Positions 24,694-33,889 of a stretch of 64,000 nucleotides of DNA are shown piece by piece. The notes below the pieces were generated by a model. It was not told the origin of the DNA, searched no databases, and was given only the letters and a program-made list of their open reading frames with translations. The DNA is from JAUYQR01 sp963822435 (lineage in GTDB: Bacteria > Pseudomonadota > Alphaproteobacteria > Rhodobacterales > Rhodobacteraceae), in NCBI GenBank assembly GCA_963822435.1, contig CAWGHN010000002.1:310001-374000 (forward strand), read 5' to 3'. The stretch's first letter is position 1; each line of letters begins with the position of its first letter. The position numbers were made by a program, and so were the translations under genes.

Positions 24694-25734
24694 ATGCACC
24701 GCCCCCTGACCGCCCTAGCCCTCGTGGTTCTCACTTCACCCAGCTACGCCCAGGAATTGAACGCTCTTGTCTGGTGTGACCACACCGATCCAGCCCTGAT
24801 CGCACCGTTCGAGGAAAAGTTCGGCGTTAAGGTCAATCTCAAGGAATACGAAGGCACCGCCGCTGGCTTGACGATCCTCGATCAGTCGCAACCCGGTGAC
24901 TGGGACGTGCTGGTGATCGACGCCGTCGACGTGCGCCGCGCGGTCGAAGCGGGGCATCTTGCAGAGTTGCCCGCCGACAAGCTGGCGACGGCCGATTTCT
25001 TCCCTGAACTGGTTATGGCCGAAAACAACACCGTCGACGGCAAGACCTATGCGGTGACCGAAAAGTTCGGCTACAACACCATCGCCTTTGACAAGACCAA
25101 GGTTGACCCGGCCGACATGGCCGACATGGCGACGCTCACCTCTGGCAAATATGACGGGCGCATCGCGATCTACGATTACTATCTGCCAGTTCTTGGCCTG
25201 GTGGCCCTCGGTCAGGGCACCGCCACCGCCGATATCACCGCCGATACACTGGCCGCGCTGAAACAGCCGCTCTTTGCTCTGAAGAAGGCGTCAAAGCAAG
25301 TGGCCGACGTGGTGTCCGCCCAGACCGCCCTTGCGACCGGTGAGGTCGATATCATGGTCGGTGGTGGCGAATGGGTGACGGCGGTCCTGATGGCCGACAA
25401 CCCGAACCTCGACTGGACGATCCCCAAGCAGGGCGGGCTGCGCTGGGCGCAGTCGATCGGCGTTGTTGCGGGCACAACCCAGCCCGATCTGGCGCTGGAA
25501 TTCGTCAACTACATTACCTCGCCCGAAGGTCAGGCGCGGCTTGCCACCTCGTCCTGCTATTGGGGGATGCCCGCCAACGCAAAGACCGGGGACCTGCTGA
25601 CGCCGGAACAGAAGGCCACCCTGCGCTGGGACGAACAGCCCGAATTCCTTGCCCGCGCGCAGCTCTACCCGATCCCGGACGCAGCGCTTGATACCGCGAT
25701 GCAAGACCTGTGGACCGAGATGTTGCAGCAGTGA
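24694..25734 (+). CDS. PotD/PotF-like ABC transporter substrate-binding protein
   Basis: A 346-residue periplasmic binding protein of the spermidine/putrescine class. The signal peptide ends at about residue 19 (SPSYA, then QELNALVW). Features include FEEKFGVKVNLKEYEGTA and FVNYITSPEGQARLATSSCY. ATG 24694 follows ACAGGAG. It opens a five-gene operon with overlapping start and stop codons. The class also carries opines, amino acids and other amines, so the substrate is not fixed. Confidence 0.87.
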   Translation: MHRPLTALALVVLTSPSYAQELNALVWCDHTDPALIAPFEEKFGVKVNLKEYEGTAAGLTILDQSQPGDWDVLVIDAVDVRRAVEAGHLAELPADKLATADFFPELVMAENNTVDGKTYAVTEKFGYNTIAFDKTKVDPADMADMATLTSGKYDGRIAIYDYYLPVLGLVALGQGTATADITADTLAALKQPLFALKKASKQVADVVSAQTALATGEVDIMVGGGEWVTAVLMADNPNLDWTIPKQGGLRWAQSIGVVAGTTQPDLALEFVNYITSPEGQARLATSSCYWGMPANAKTGDLLTPEQKATLRWDEQPEFLARAQLYPIPDAALDTAMQDLWTEMLQQ

Positions 25735-26585
25735 CCCTCGCCACGCGCGAACGCCGGCTGGGCTGGGGCCTTGTCGCCCCGGCCCTCCTCTGGACGCTCG
25801 CGTTCTTCGTGCTGCCCTTCGTCGCGATGCTGGCCCTGTCCTTCGCACGGATGGAAGGGCGCGAGGTGGTGTCAGGCTTCGACCCCGGCAACTACGTCCG
25901 CTTTTTCACCGACTGGACGCTGTTCAAGGCGCTGCTGACGTCGCTTGAAATCACCGCCGTCGTGACGGTCGTATCCCTGGTCCTCGCCTACCCGCTGGCC
26001 GCGATCATCGCCTTTCGGGTGCCGCCGCGCTGGCAACGGCTGGCGCTCCTTCTGGCCGTGCTGCCGTTCTGGACGTCCTACGTCGTGCGGTCCTATTCGT
26101 GGCTTCTGGTCCTTGGCCAGAACGGTGTCGTGAACAAGACACTCCTTTGGGCTGGCCTCATCGCCGAACCGCTGGAGCTTGCCGCCACCCGCACAGCCAC
26201 CATCATCGGCTTTGTTCATTTCTTCGTCATGCTGCTGACGCTGACGATCTACGCCAACCTGATCCAGCTCTCCCCCAACTACGCCCGCGCCGCGCAAGAC
26301 CTCGGCGCTGGCCGCATCGCAACCTTCATCCACGTGATCCTGCCGCTGACCCTGCCGGGCGTGGTGACGGGCGCGTTCCTGACCTTCGTGCTGTGCATCG
26401 GCGACTACATCACCCCGCAGATCCTTGGCGGCAACAATGAACTGACACTGCCGCAACTCATCATGCTGCAACTGGGCCGTTCAGGGAACTTCCCCCTCGC
26501 CTCGGCCCTGTCGGTGATCCTGATGGCGGTGGTCACGCTGGCCTATGCCGCCTCGGCGCGCTGGTTGCGACTGGACCGGCTATGA
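25731..26585 (+). CDS. PotB-like ABC transporter permease
   Basis: A 284-residue permease with about six helices. LPFWTSYVVRSYSWLLVLGQ and the EAA loop YARAAQDLGAGRIATFIHVI are typical of PotB. I chose GTG 25731, whose GTGA overlaps the stop of the binding-protein gene, over a GTG seven codons upstream. The stop overlaps the next permease (ATGA). It forms the channel with the PotC-like subunit. Confidence 0.9.
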   Translation: MTLATRERRLGWGLVAPALLWTLAFFVLPFVAMLALSFARMEGREVVSGFDPGNYVRFFTDWTLFKALLTSLEITAVVTVVSLVLAYPLAAIIAFRVPPRWQRLALLLAVLPFWTSYVVRSYSWLLVLGQNGVVNKTLLWAGLIAEPLELAATRTATIIGFVHFFVMLLTLTIYANLIQLSPNYARAAQDLGAGRIATFIHVILPLTLPGVVTGAFLTFVLCIGDYITPQILGGNNELTLPQLIMLQLGRSGNFPLASALSVILMAVVTLAYAASARWLRLDRL

Positions 26586-27349
26586 GGGCGCTGACCTGGG
26601 CCTACATGGCCGCGCTTTACGCCTTCATCTTCCTGCCGGTTTTCGTGCTGGTGACGTTTTCGTTCCAGGATGGCCGCCTGCCGGTGCCACCCCTGCAGGG
26701 AGTCAGCCTGCGCTGGTATGAAACAGTGTTGTCCGACCGCAACCTGATGGCAGCCCTCGGCAACTCGCTTCTGGTGGCGGTCGGATCTTCCGCCGTGGCG
26801 CTTATCCTCGGCTTTCTGGCCGCCCATGCGCTCGCCCGCGTGCGCTTGCCCGGATCGGTCCTGATGCGCGGCCTGCTGATCGCGCCGATGACGGTCAGCT
26901 ACCTGATCATCGCGCTTGGCCTTCTGACCGTGTTCAACCAGACCGGCATCCGCCCGTCGCTCTGGACCGCAGGCATCGGCCATGTTGTCATCAACCTCCC
27001 ATTGTGCTTTGCCATCACCTTCGCCGCGATGGGTGACCAGCAGCGCAGCGCCGAACGTGCCGCGCGCGACCTTGGTGCATCCGATTGGCAGGTTCTGGCG
27101 CATGTTTCGGCCCCGATGCTGGCCCCGGCACTTGCTGCCGCGTTTTTCTTGTCCGTCACCTTTTCCTGGGATGAATTCATCATCGCCTTCCTCCTGACCC
27201 GCTTCGATGTGACCCTGCCGGTCGAGATCTGGTCGATGCTTCGCTCCGGCCTTTCGCCTGCCACCAACGCCATCGGCTCGCTGGTCTTCCTCGTCTCGGT
27301 CACCCTCGTGATCGGCCTCGAGCTCACCATTTTCCGGAGGGCACGATGA
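26582..27349 (+). CDS. PotC-like ABC transporter permease
   Basis: A 255-residue permease with the PotC hallmark FLPVFVLVTFSFQD near the N terminus, RWYETVLSD, and the EAA loop AERAARDLGASDWQVLAHVS. WDEFIIAFLLTRFDVTLPVE is also characteristic. ATG 26582 overlaps the PotB-like stop; its own stop overlaps the ATPase gene (ATGA), indicating a tightly coupled operon. Confidence 0.9.
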   Translation: MRALTWAYMAALYAFIFLPVFVLVTFSFQDGRLPVPPLQGVSLRWYETVLSDRNLMAALGNSLLVAVGSSAVALILGFLAAHALARVRLPGSVLMRGLLIAPMTVSYLIIALGLLTVFNQTGIRPSLWTAGIGHVVINLPLCFAITFAAMGDQQRSAERAARDLGASDWQVLAHVSAPMLAPALAAAFFLSVTFSWDEFIIAFLLTRFDVTLPVEIWSMLRSGLSPATNAIGSLVFLVSVTLVIGLELTIFRRAR

Positions 27350-28350
27350 CCGCCGCCGTCTCGATCCAATCCGTATCGCAGCGCTACGGGACCGCCACCG
27401 CGCTTGACACCGTCAGCCTCGAGATCGCGGCGGGCGAGTTCATCGTCCTCCTCGGCCCCTCGGGCTGTGGCAAGACAACGCTTCTGAACTTGATCGGCGG
27501 CTTTGCCGAACCGACCGAAGGCCGCATCCTGATCGGCGGGCGTGACATGGCGGGCGTGCCGCCGAAGAACCGCCCCACTACCACCGTGTTTCAGGACTAC
27601 GCGCTTTTCCCGCATATGACGCTGCGTGACAACGTGGCCTTCGGGCTGAAGATGCGCGGCATCGCGGCCCCCGCCCGCGCCACCAAAGCCGAAGCGATGC
27701 TCACCCTCGTCGGCCTGCAAGGCCGCGGCGACCGCCGCCCGCATGAACTGTCCGGTGGCCAGCGCCAGCGCGTCGCCCTTGCCCGTGCGCTGGCCGTCGA
27801 ACCTGACGTGCTGCTCCTCGACGAACCGCTCGGCGCGCTCGACATGAAACTGCGCCGCCAGATGCAGGACGAGTTGAAGGCGATCCAGTCCAAGCTTGGC
27901 ACCACCTTCATCCATGTCACCCACGATCAGGAAGAGGCGATGGCCATTGCCGACCGGATCGTGCTGATGAACGCCGGCCGGATCGAGGATGCAGGCCCCC
28001 CCGCCGATGTCTACCTGCGCCCGAAAACCCTGTTCACCGCCAGCTTCATGGGCGAGGTCAATCGCATCCCCCTGACTGCCGGCCAGACCGCCCTTGGCCC
28101 GCTCCTCTCCGGCACCGGCACGCTGGTTATCCGGCCCGAAGCGATCAGCACCTCCGGCCCGCTTGCCCTTGGCTCCGCGCGCCTGATCGACCTTGCGTTC
28201 TTTGGCGGCTACCAGCGCGCGCGCTTCGCCCCCCGCGCAGCACCCGACCTCGTGCTGACGGCACACCTGCCGCAAGCCACGCGTCTTGACCCCGGCGCCG
28301 AACTGCCGCTCTTCGCAACCTCCCACGTCCTTCTGGAAACCGACCCATGA
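27346..28350 (+). CDS. PotA-like ABC transporter ATP-binding protein
   Basis: A 334-residue ATPase. Walker A GPSGCGKTT (about residues 37-45), FQDYALFPHMT, signature LSGGQRQRVALARAL, Walker B LLLDEPLGALD and switch VTHDQEEAM are all present, followed by a C-terminal TOBE-like regulatory domain (about 250-330). ATG 27346 overlaps the permease stop and its stop overlaps the hydrolase gene, so all five genes are one transcript. Confidence 0.92.
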   Translation: MTAAVSIQSVSQRYGTATALDTVSLEIAAGEFIVLLGPSGCGKTTLLNLIGGFAEPTEGRILIGGRDMAGVPPKNRPTTTVFQDYALFPHMTLRDNVAFGLKMRGIAAPARATKAEAMLTLVGLQGRGDRRPHELSGGQRQRVALARALAVEPDVLLLDEPLGALDMKLRRQMQDELKAIQSKLGTTFIHVTHDQEEAMAIADRIVLMNAGRIEDAGPPADVYLRPKTLFTASFMGEVNRIPLTAGQTALGPLLSGTGTLVIRPEAISTSGPLALGSARLIDLAFFGGYQRARFAPRAAPDLVLTAHLPQATRLDPGAELPLFATSHVLLETDP

Positions 28351-29075
28351 TCCACGCCAACCCCGCCGATTGGTGGCGCGTCCGCAAACTGGACGACGGC
28401 GTCACCCACATCGACGAACCCCACATCCGCGAGTTCTACCGTTGCAACGTCTGGCACGTCCGGGGGCGCGACCGCGACATGCTGGTCGACAGCGGCATGG
28501 GCGTCGTTTCCCTGCGCGACCTCGTCCCCCTCGTCACCGAACGCCCGCTGGAGGCGGTGGCCAGCCACACCCACTTCGACCACATCGGCTGCCACCACGA
28601 ATTTCCCTGCCGATCCTGCCACGGAGCCGAGGCGCATCTGCTGCGCGCGCCGACCCGCGAAAACACCTTTGCCGACACTTACGTCACGGACCACATCTTC
28701 ACCACGCTGCCGCCGAAACCCTATTCCTCCGCCCATTACGCCGTCCCCGCCGCCCCCGCGACGCGGCTTTTGTGGGATGGCGACGTCATCGACCTTGGCG
28801 ACCGGCACTTCGAGGTAATCCACACACCCGGTCATTCCCCCGGCGGCATCGCGCTGTGGGAAGCCGCGACCGGCATGCTTTTTTCCGGCGATATCGTCTA
28901 TGATGGCGAGCTGATCGAAAGCAGCGATCCGCACGAACAGGCGCAGTATGCAGCCTCGATGGAACGCCTGCTGCGTCTTCCCGTCCGCATCGTCCACGGC
29001 GGACATTTCCCCAGCTATTCCGGCGACCGGCACCGCGAGATCATTCTCGCCTGGCTTCGGCAAAAGGGTCGCTGA
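28347..29075 (+). CDS. Metallo-beta-lactamase-fold hydrolase
   Basis: A 242-residue MBL-fold metal hydrolase. The metal-binding signature is SHTHFDHIGCHHEF (about residues 74-87), followed by the downstream ligands in HTPGHSPGGIALW, SGDIVYDG and IVHGGHFPS. ATG 28347 overlaps the ATPase stop (ATGA), so it belongs to the transporter operon and probably acts on the imported compound or a thioester or lactone made from it. The substrate cannot be named from sequence. The following 151 bp up to the dipeptidase hold nothing I recognise. Confidence 0.87.
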   Translation: MIHANPADWWRVRKLDDGVTHIDEPHIREFYRCNVWHVRGRDRDMLVDSGMGVVSLRDLVPLVTERPLEAVASHTHFDHIGCHHEFPCRSCHGAEAHLLRAPTRENTFADTYVTDHIFTTLPPKPYSSAHYAVPAAPATRLLWDGDVIDLGDRHFEVIHTPGHSPGGIALWEAATGMLFSGDIVYDGELIESSDPHEQAQYAASMERLLRLPVRIVHGGHFPSYSGDRHREIILAWLRQKGR

Positions 29076-29226
29076 CGCCCGCGCGCAAGGCCGCATCGTA
29101 CAGCGCCTTCAGAAAACCGTCTCCACCGTGTCTGCTTCCGCACCAGCGAAATCGTCCTGGTCGAACCCGCCGGGCGAAGGTTGGGCTGACCAGGAACTCG
29201 AAAGCCGACAGGCAGCCCTTCGGCCG

Positions 29227-30279
29227 TCAAAGCGTCCGGTCCAGCAAGCCCAGCCAGTTGGCATGCGCCAGCTTCGTCAGCAGCGCGCGATCATAGCCGT
29301 GGTCCGACAGCGCACCAAGCAGCTTGGGCAAGCCCGTCACATCGCCGATCACATCAGGCGTGGTGCAGCCGTCATAATCCGAACCGAACCCAAGATGGTC
29401 TTCGCCAAGCCGCTCCAGAAGGTAATCCATCTGGCGCAGGATCGGATCCCAGCCCATCTCGGCCAACTGCCGACCGTCCGGGCGCAGGAAGGAAACCGAA
29501 AAGTTCAGTCCCACCATGCCACCGCTGTCGCGGATCATCGCAAGCTGCCTGTCCGTCAGATTGCGCGACGACGCGCAGATGGCGTTCGCATTGGAATGGG
29601 TGGCTACCAGCGGCGCATCCGACAGGCGCGCGACATCGTTGAACCCGGCCTCGTTCATGTGGCTGAGGTCAAGCATGATCCGAAGCCGGTTACATTCGCC
29701 AACCAGCCGCTTGCCAGCGTCCGTCAAGCCAGGACCGGTATCGGGGCTGGACGGATACGCAAACGGAACACCGTTGCCAAAGATCGTCGGGCGCGACCAG
29801 ACCGGGCCAAGCGACCGCAAGCCCATCGCATGAAACAGATGCAGGGAATCAAGGGTTTCGTCGATCGCCTCGGCACCCTCCATGTGCATGAGGGCCGCGA
29901 TGATGCCAGCGTCCAGACAGGCGCGCACCTCGTTCGCGGTTCGACAGATCTTCAGCGCGCCTTCGGAGGCGCGTTCCATCCACAGCAGATGCGACGCCAT
30001 CATCACCGCTGGCCGGACCGCCTCGCCAAACGGGATCAGGTCCGGCAAGGGCAGGTTGTAGGGCGGGTTCTGCATCTGCGCCTGAAAGTCCGGGGCATCA
30101 TGCGCCACGGGCGAGGGCAGGTAGATCGCGAAGAAGCCGCCCGCGAACCCCGACGCCTTCATGCGTGGCAGGTCAAGATGGCCCTTGCCCTCGCCATGCA
30201 GATAGATCTCGTCGCGCCGTGCCGGATCAAGATACAGCCGCAGCAGGATGTCGTTGTGGCCGTCAAATACCGGGATCAT
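29227..30279 (-). CDS. Membrane dipeptidase family (renal dipeptidase, M19) enzyme
   Basis: A 350-residue zinc dipeptidase of family M19, cytoplasmic here because no signal peptide is visible. Metal-site motifs are FDGHND (residues 5-10), MHMEGAE (about 130), LDLSHMNEAGF and ATHSNA, and GFGSDYDG near residue 300. It lies at the 3' end of an oligopeptide-type transporter operon (ATGA overlap with the preceding ATPase), so it likely cleaves the imported dipeptide, possibly one containing a D-residue as many M19 enzymes do. Confidence 0.9.
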   Translation of the reverse strand: MIPVFDGHNDILLRLYLDPARRDEIYLHGEGKGHLDLPRMKASGFAGGFFAIYLPSPVAHDAPDFQAQMQNPPYNLPLPDLIPFGEAVRPAVMMASHLLWMERASEGALKICRTANEVRACLDAGIIAALMHMEGAEAIDETLDSLHLFHAMGLRSLGPVWSRPTIFGNGVPFAYPSSPDTGPGLTDAGKRLVGECNRLRIMLDLSHMNEAGFNDVARLSDAPLVATHSNANAICASSRNLTDRQLAMIRDSGGMVGLNFSVSFLRPDGRQLAEMGWDPILRQMDYLLERLGEDHLGFGSDYDGCTTPDVIGDVTGLPKLLGALSDHGYDRALLTKLAHANWLGLLDRTL

Positions 30280-31052
30280 CGCGCTGGCTCCGTTGTGCTG
30301 CCCAGCATCCGGTCTGCGCTGGCGTCGAACAGGCTGCGGGCGTAGGGGGTTTTCATGTTGGCTTTTGCCAGATCGTCACGGCTGATCTCCTCGACCGTGC
30401 GACCATGTTGCAGCACCATGATCCGGTCGCACATGTGGTCGATCACCGCCAGATCGTGCGACACCATCAGGAAAGTCAGACCCTGCTCCTCGCGCAACCG
30501 GCTGAGCAGGTTCAAGACCTCGGCCTGAACCGAAGCGTCCAGCGCACTGGTCGGCTCGTCCAGCAGCAGGATGCGCGGCTTCAGCATCAAGGCGCGGGCA
30601 ATGGCGACACGCTGGCGCTGCCCGCCCGACAACTGGTGCGGATAGCGAAAGCGGAACGCAGAGGGCAGACCCACATCGACCAGAGCCTGAACGACCCTTG
30701 CATCGGCGTCGGGCATGCCGTGGATCGCCAGCGGTTCCGAAAGCGTGCGGTCAATCGTGTGGCGCGGGTGCAGGCTGGCGTAGGGGTCCTGAAACACCAT
30801 CTGCACATCCGCCGAGAAATCGCGGCCGCGCCGGGCGGGCAGCACCTTCCCGGCAATGCGGATCGTGCCGCCGCTGACCGGTGCCATTCCGCAGATTGCC
30901 CGCAGGATCGTCGATTTTCCCGACCCGCTTTCGCCCACCAATCCATAGCTTTCGCGCTCGTCCACCGAAAGGCTGACACCCTCGACAGCGCGCACCTCGC
31001 GGCCTTGGGCGCGGAACGTCACGGTCAGATTGTCGATCTCGATAAAACTCAC
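30276..31052 (-). CDS. Oligopeptide-type ABC transporter ATP-binding protein (OppF/DppF)
   Basis: A 258-residue ATPase with Walker A VGESGSGKST (about residues 39-48), signature LSGGQRQRVAIARAL, Walker B LLLDEPTSALD and the HDLAVIDHM switch. It starts at GTG 31052, 3 bp after the previous ATPase stop; no in-frame ATG fits better. Partner of the OppD-like protein. The usual C-terminal iron-sulfur or peptide-transporter extension is short. Confidence 0.9.
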   Translation of the reverse strand: MSFIEIDNLTVTFRAQGREVRAVEGVSLSVDERESYGLVGESGSGKSTILRAICGMAPVSGGTIRIAGKVLPARRGRDFSADVQMVFQDPYASLHPRHTIDRTLSEPLAIHGMPDADARVVQALVDVGLPSAFRFRYPHQLSGGQRQRVAIARALMLKPRILLLDEPTSALDASVQAEVLNLLSRLREEQGLTFLMVSHDLAVIDHMCDRIMVLQHGRTVEEISRDDLAKANMKTPYARSLFDASADRMLGSTTEPAR

Positions 31053-31055
31053 CGG

Positions 31056-31877
31056 TCACACCCCGGCCCGGTCAAGCACGGGCAGCGGCCCCCGCGGGCC
31101 ACCGATCCGGGGCAGGCAGTTCAAAAGCCCTTGAGTATAGGGATGTTTGGCCGCAAGCAGGTTGGCCGCCGCGATTTCCTCGACGACCAGGCCCTTGTGC
31201 ATCACCAGCACCCGGTCACAAAAGCGCGCAACCAGACGAAGGTCGTGGCTGATGAAGATCAACCCCATGCCGCGGTCCCGAACCAGCCCGTCCAGGATCG
31301 ACAGCACCTCAGCCTGCACCGTCACGTCCAAGGCACTCGTCGGCTCATCCGCGATCAGCAGGTCCGGTTCCGGGATCAGCATCATCGCGATCATCACCCG
31401 CTGGCCCATGCCGCCCGACAGCTCGTGCGGATACGCGTCCATCACCCGATGCGGATCGCGGATCTGCACCGCCTCCAGCGCGGCAATCGCCTTTGCCACC
31501 GCATCCGCCCGGCCCAGACGGTCACGCAAGCGCAGCCCTTCGGTCAATTGGCGCCCCACGGTCATCACCGGGTTCAGACTGTATTTCGGGTCCTGCATCA
31601 CCATACCGATCCGCTTGCCGCGCAAGGCCCGCATCTCGCGTTCGGGCATGTGCAGGATGTCCTGCCCGTCGAACGTCATCGCCTCCGCCTCAATCCGGCC
31701 CGGCGGGCGGATCAGCCGCAGCACGGCGCGGCCCGTCATCGTCTTGCCCGAGCCGCTTTCGCCCACGATCCCCAGCCGCTCGCGTCCAAGGCCGAACGAC
31801 ACCCCGCGCACCGCCTGCACCGTGCCGGTCTCGGTGTCGAACGTGACACGCAGGTTCTTCACCTCCAGCAGGCTCAT
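31056..31877 (-). CDS. Oligopeptide-type ABC transporter ATP-binding protein (OppD/DppD)
   Basis: A 273-residue ATPase with Walker A VGESGSGKT, MVMQDPKYSLNPVMTVG, signature LSGGMGQRVMIAMML and Walker B LLIADEPTSALD. In the signature the usual arginine after the methionine is replaced by glycine (GGMGQR), an oddity that need not impair function. ATG 31877 overlaps the permease stop (ATGA). Confidence 0.9.
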   Translation of the reverse strand: MSLLEVKNLRVTFDTETGTVQAVRGVSFGLGRERLGIVGESGSGKTMTGRAVLRLIRPPGRIEAEAMTFDGQDILHMPEREMRALRGKRIGMVMQDPKYSLNPVMTVGRQLTEGLRLRDRLGRADAVAKAIAALEAVQIRDPHRVMDAYPHELSGGMGQRVMIAMMLIPEPDLLIADEPTSALDVTVQAEVLSILDGLVRDRGMGLIFISHDLRLVARFCDRVLVMHKGLVVEEIAAANLLAAKHPYTQGLLNCLPRIGGPRGPLPVLDRAGV

Positions 31878-32779
31878 CGCGAAGCACTCCTTGGGTCAAG
31901 GACGTCACGCAAACCGTCGCCCAACAGGTTGAACCCCAGCGACACGATGAAGATCGCCAGCCCCGGCATGGTGGCCACCCACCACTGCTCGAACAGGAAT
32001 TTGCGCCCCGAACTTATCATCAGCCCCCATTCCGGCGTCGGCGGCAACACCCCAAGGCCCAGAAAGCCCAGGCCCGCCGCAATCAGGATCACCCCGGCCA
32101 TGTCCAGCGTGACCCGGATGATGACTGACGGCAGGCACATCGGCACCACATGCCCGGCAATGATCCGGGCGGCGGATGCGCCCTGCAACCGGATTGCGGC
32201 GATGTAATCCGATGACCGCACCGTCAGCGTCTCGGCCCGCGCCACGCGGGCATAGGGCGGCCAGGCCGTCAGCGCGATGGCAAGCACCGCGTTTTCGATG
32301 CCGGGGCCAAGCACGGCCACCAGCGCCAGCGCAAGGATCAGGCGCGGGAAGGCAAGGAAGATATCGGTCAGCCGCATCAGCGTGGCATCGACCCAGCCGC
32401 CGAAATACCCGGCCACCGTGCCGATCAAAAGCCCAAGCACCGGGGCCGTCACCGCCACCAGCGCGATGATGTAAAGCGTGATCCGCGCGCCAAACATGAT
32501 CCGGCTTAGAATGTCGCGGCCAAAATCGTCGGTGCCAAGCAGGTTGCCCGGCGTGCCCGGTGGCAGCAATCTGCGCGACAGATCCTGCACCAAGGGATCA
32601 TGCGGCGCGATCCAGGGTGCAAAGGCCGCGACCAAGACAAGGACCGCCACGATCACCAGTCCCGCCATCGCCAGGCGATTGCGTCGGATGCGCCGCCACG
32701 CCAGCCATAACTGCCCCAGCCGCGCCTGCCTGCGTGACGCGGGGTTCGGGTCGCTGAGCCAGACGCGCAGCGCGGTCAT
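31874..32779 (-). CDS. Oligopeptide-type ABC transporter permease (OppC/DppC)
   Basis: A 301-residue permease with the OppC N-terminal segment, NLLGTDDFGRDILSRIMFGA, a six-helix core and the EAA-type loop YIAAIRLQGASAARIIAGHV. ATG 32779 overlaps the OppB-like stop (ATGA). Length and topology are typical. Confidence 0.91.
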   Translation of the reverse strand: MTALRVWLSDPNPASRRQARLGQLWLAWRRIRRNRLAMAGLVIVAVLVLVAAFAPWIAPHDPLVQDLSRRLLPPGTPGNLLGTDDFGRDILSRIMFGARITLYIIALVAVTAPVLGLLIGTVAGYFGGWVDATLMRLTDIFLAFPRLILALALVAVLGPGIENAVLAIALTAWPPYARVARAETLTVRSSDYIAAIRLQGASAARIIAGHVVPMCLPSVIIRVTLDMAGVILIAAGLGFLGLGVLPPTPEWGLMISSGRKFLFEQWWVATMPGLAIFIVSLGFNLLGDGLRDVLDPRSASR

Positions 32780-33840
32780 ATGCGCGCCCTCGGGTCGACC
32801 AGCCGATAAAGGATGTCCGACGCCATGTTCAGCGAGACAAACACCACGCCCACCACGACCGTGCCACCCAGCACGGCGGGCATGTCATTGGCGAAAAGCG
32901 CGTCAGTGATGTAGCTTCCAAGTCCCGGCCAGGCAAAGATGGTCTCGGTCAGGACCGAGCCTTCCAGAAGGTAGGCGTAGCTGAGCGCGATCACCGTGAT
33001 CAGCGGCACCAGCACATTCTTCATCGCATGTACCCAGATCACCCGCCATTCGGGCATCCCCTTGACCCGCGCCGTCGTGATGTATTCCTGCCCCAACTCA
33101 TTCATCATGAAACTGCGGGTCATCCGGCTGATATACGCCATCGAGACATAACCGAGTAGTCCGGCCGGCAGGATGATGTGGCTGACAGCATTGCCAAACA
33201 CATCCCACGCACCGTTGAGTGCTGCGTCGATCAGTATCATCCCCGTGTAGGTGGTCAGCGTGAACTCCATCATCATGTCATAGGTCGGGTCCAGCCGTCC
33301 CGGCCCCGAAACCCAGTCAAGCTGGCCATAGAACACCAAAAGGCCGATCAGACCCAGCCAGAACACCGGCATCGAATAGCCCATCAGCCCGACAACCCGC
33401 ACGATCTGGTCGGCCATGCTGCCCGGCCGTGTCGCCGCCAGCACGCCGGCTGGCACGCCGACCAGCGTGCCGAAGATCGTGCCCAGGGTGGCCAGTTCCA
33501 GCGTTGCGGGGAAATAGCGGGCGATTTCCGAGGTAACACTTTTGCCGGTGCGGATCGAATTGCCCAGATCGCCCTGCACCGCATCTCGGACATAAATGAA
33601 GAACTGCTGCCAAAGCGGCAGATCCAGCCCCAGCTTCTCGCGGATCGCGGCAATCTGTGCCGGCGTCGCGCGTTCGCCCACGATCGACAGGACCGGATCG
33701 GTTGGCACCACGCGGCCAATCAGGAACGTCACCAGCATAAGGCCCAGAAGCGTGATCGCCAGTGCCGCCAGCCCATAACCAATCTGGCCCAGAAGGCGGG
33801 ATATCTGACGGTCCGGCAGAGGTGAGGGAAGGGTTGTCAT
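32776..33840 (-). CDS. Oligopeptide-type ABC transporter permease (OppB/DppB)
   Basis: A 354-residue permease. After a basic N terminus come the helices, IVGERATPAQIAAIREKLGL, a long periplasmic loop and the EAA region YITTARVKGMPEWRVIWVHA. I chose ATG 33840 (MTTLPSPLPD) with a GAGGGAAGGG-like site upstream, over a start nine codons earlier. A 49-bp gap separates it from the binding-protein gene. Confidence 0.9.
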   Translation of the reverse strand: MTTLPSPLPDRQISRLLGQIGYGLAALAITLLGLMLVTFLIGRVVPTDPVLSIVGERATPAQIAAIREKLGLDLPLWQQFFIYVRDAVQGDLGNSIRTGKSVTSEIARYFPATLELATLGTIFGTLVGVPAGVLAATRPGSMADQIVRVVGLMGYSMPVFWLGLIGLLVFYGQLDWVSGPGRLDPTYDMMMEFTLTTYTGMILIDAALNGAWDVFGNAVSHIILPAGLLGYVSMAYISRMTRSFMMNELGQEYITTARVKGMPEWRVIWVHAMKNVLVPLITVIALSYAYLLEGSVLTETIFAWPGLGSYITDALFANDMPAVLGGTVVVGVVFVSLNMASDILYRLVDPRARI

Positions 33841-33889
33841 ACGTGGGAAAGCCGGGTCGCCCGCCACTGGCAGCGGGCGACCCGTATCG

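Noticed and set aside
29076..29226. Possible gene fragment between the MBL hydrolase and the dipeptidase
   Set aside because: Several frames read through parts of it but none matches a family convincingly, and stops interrupt each.
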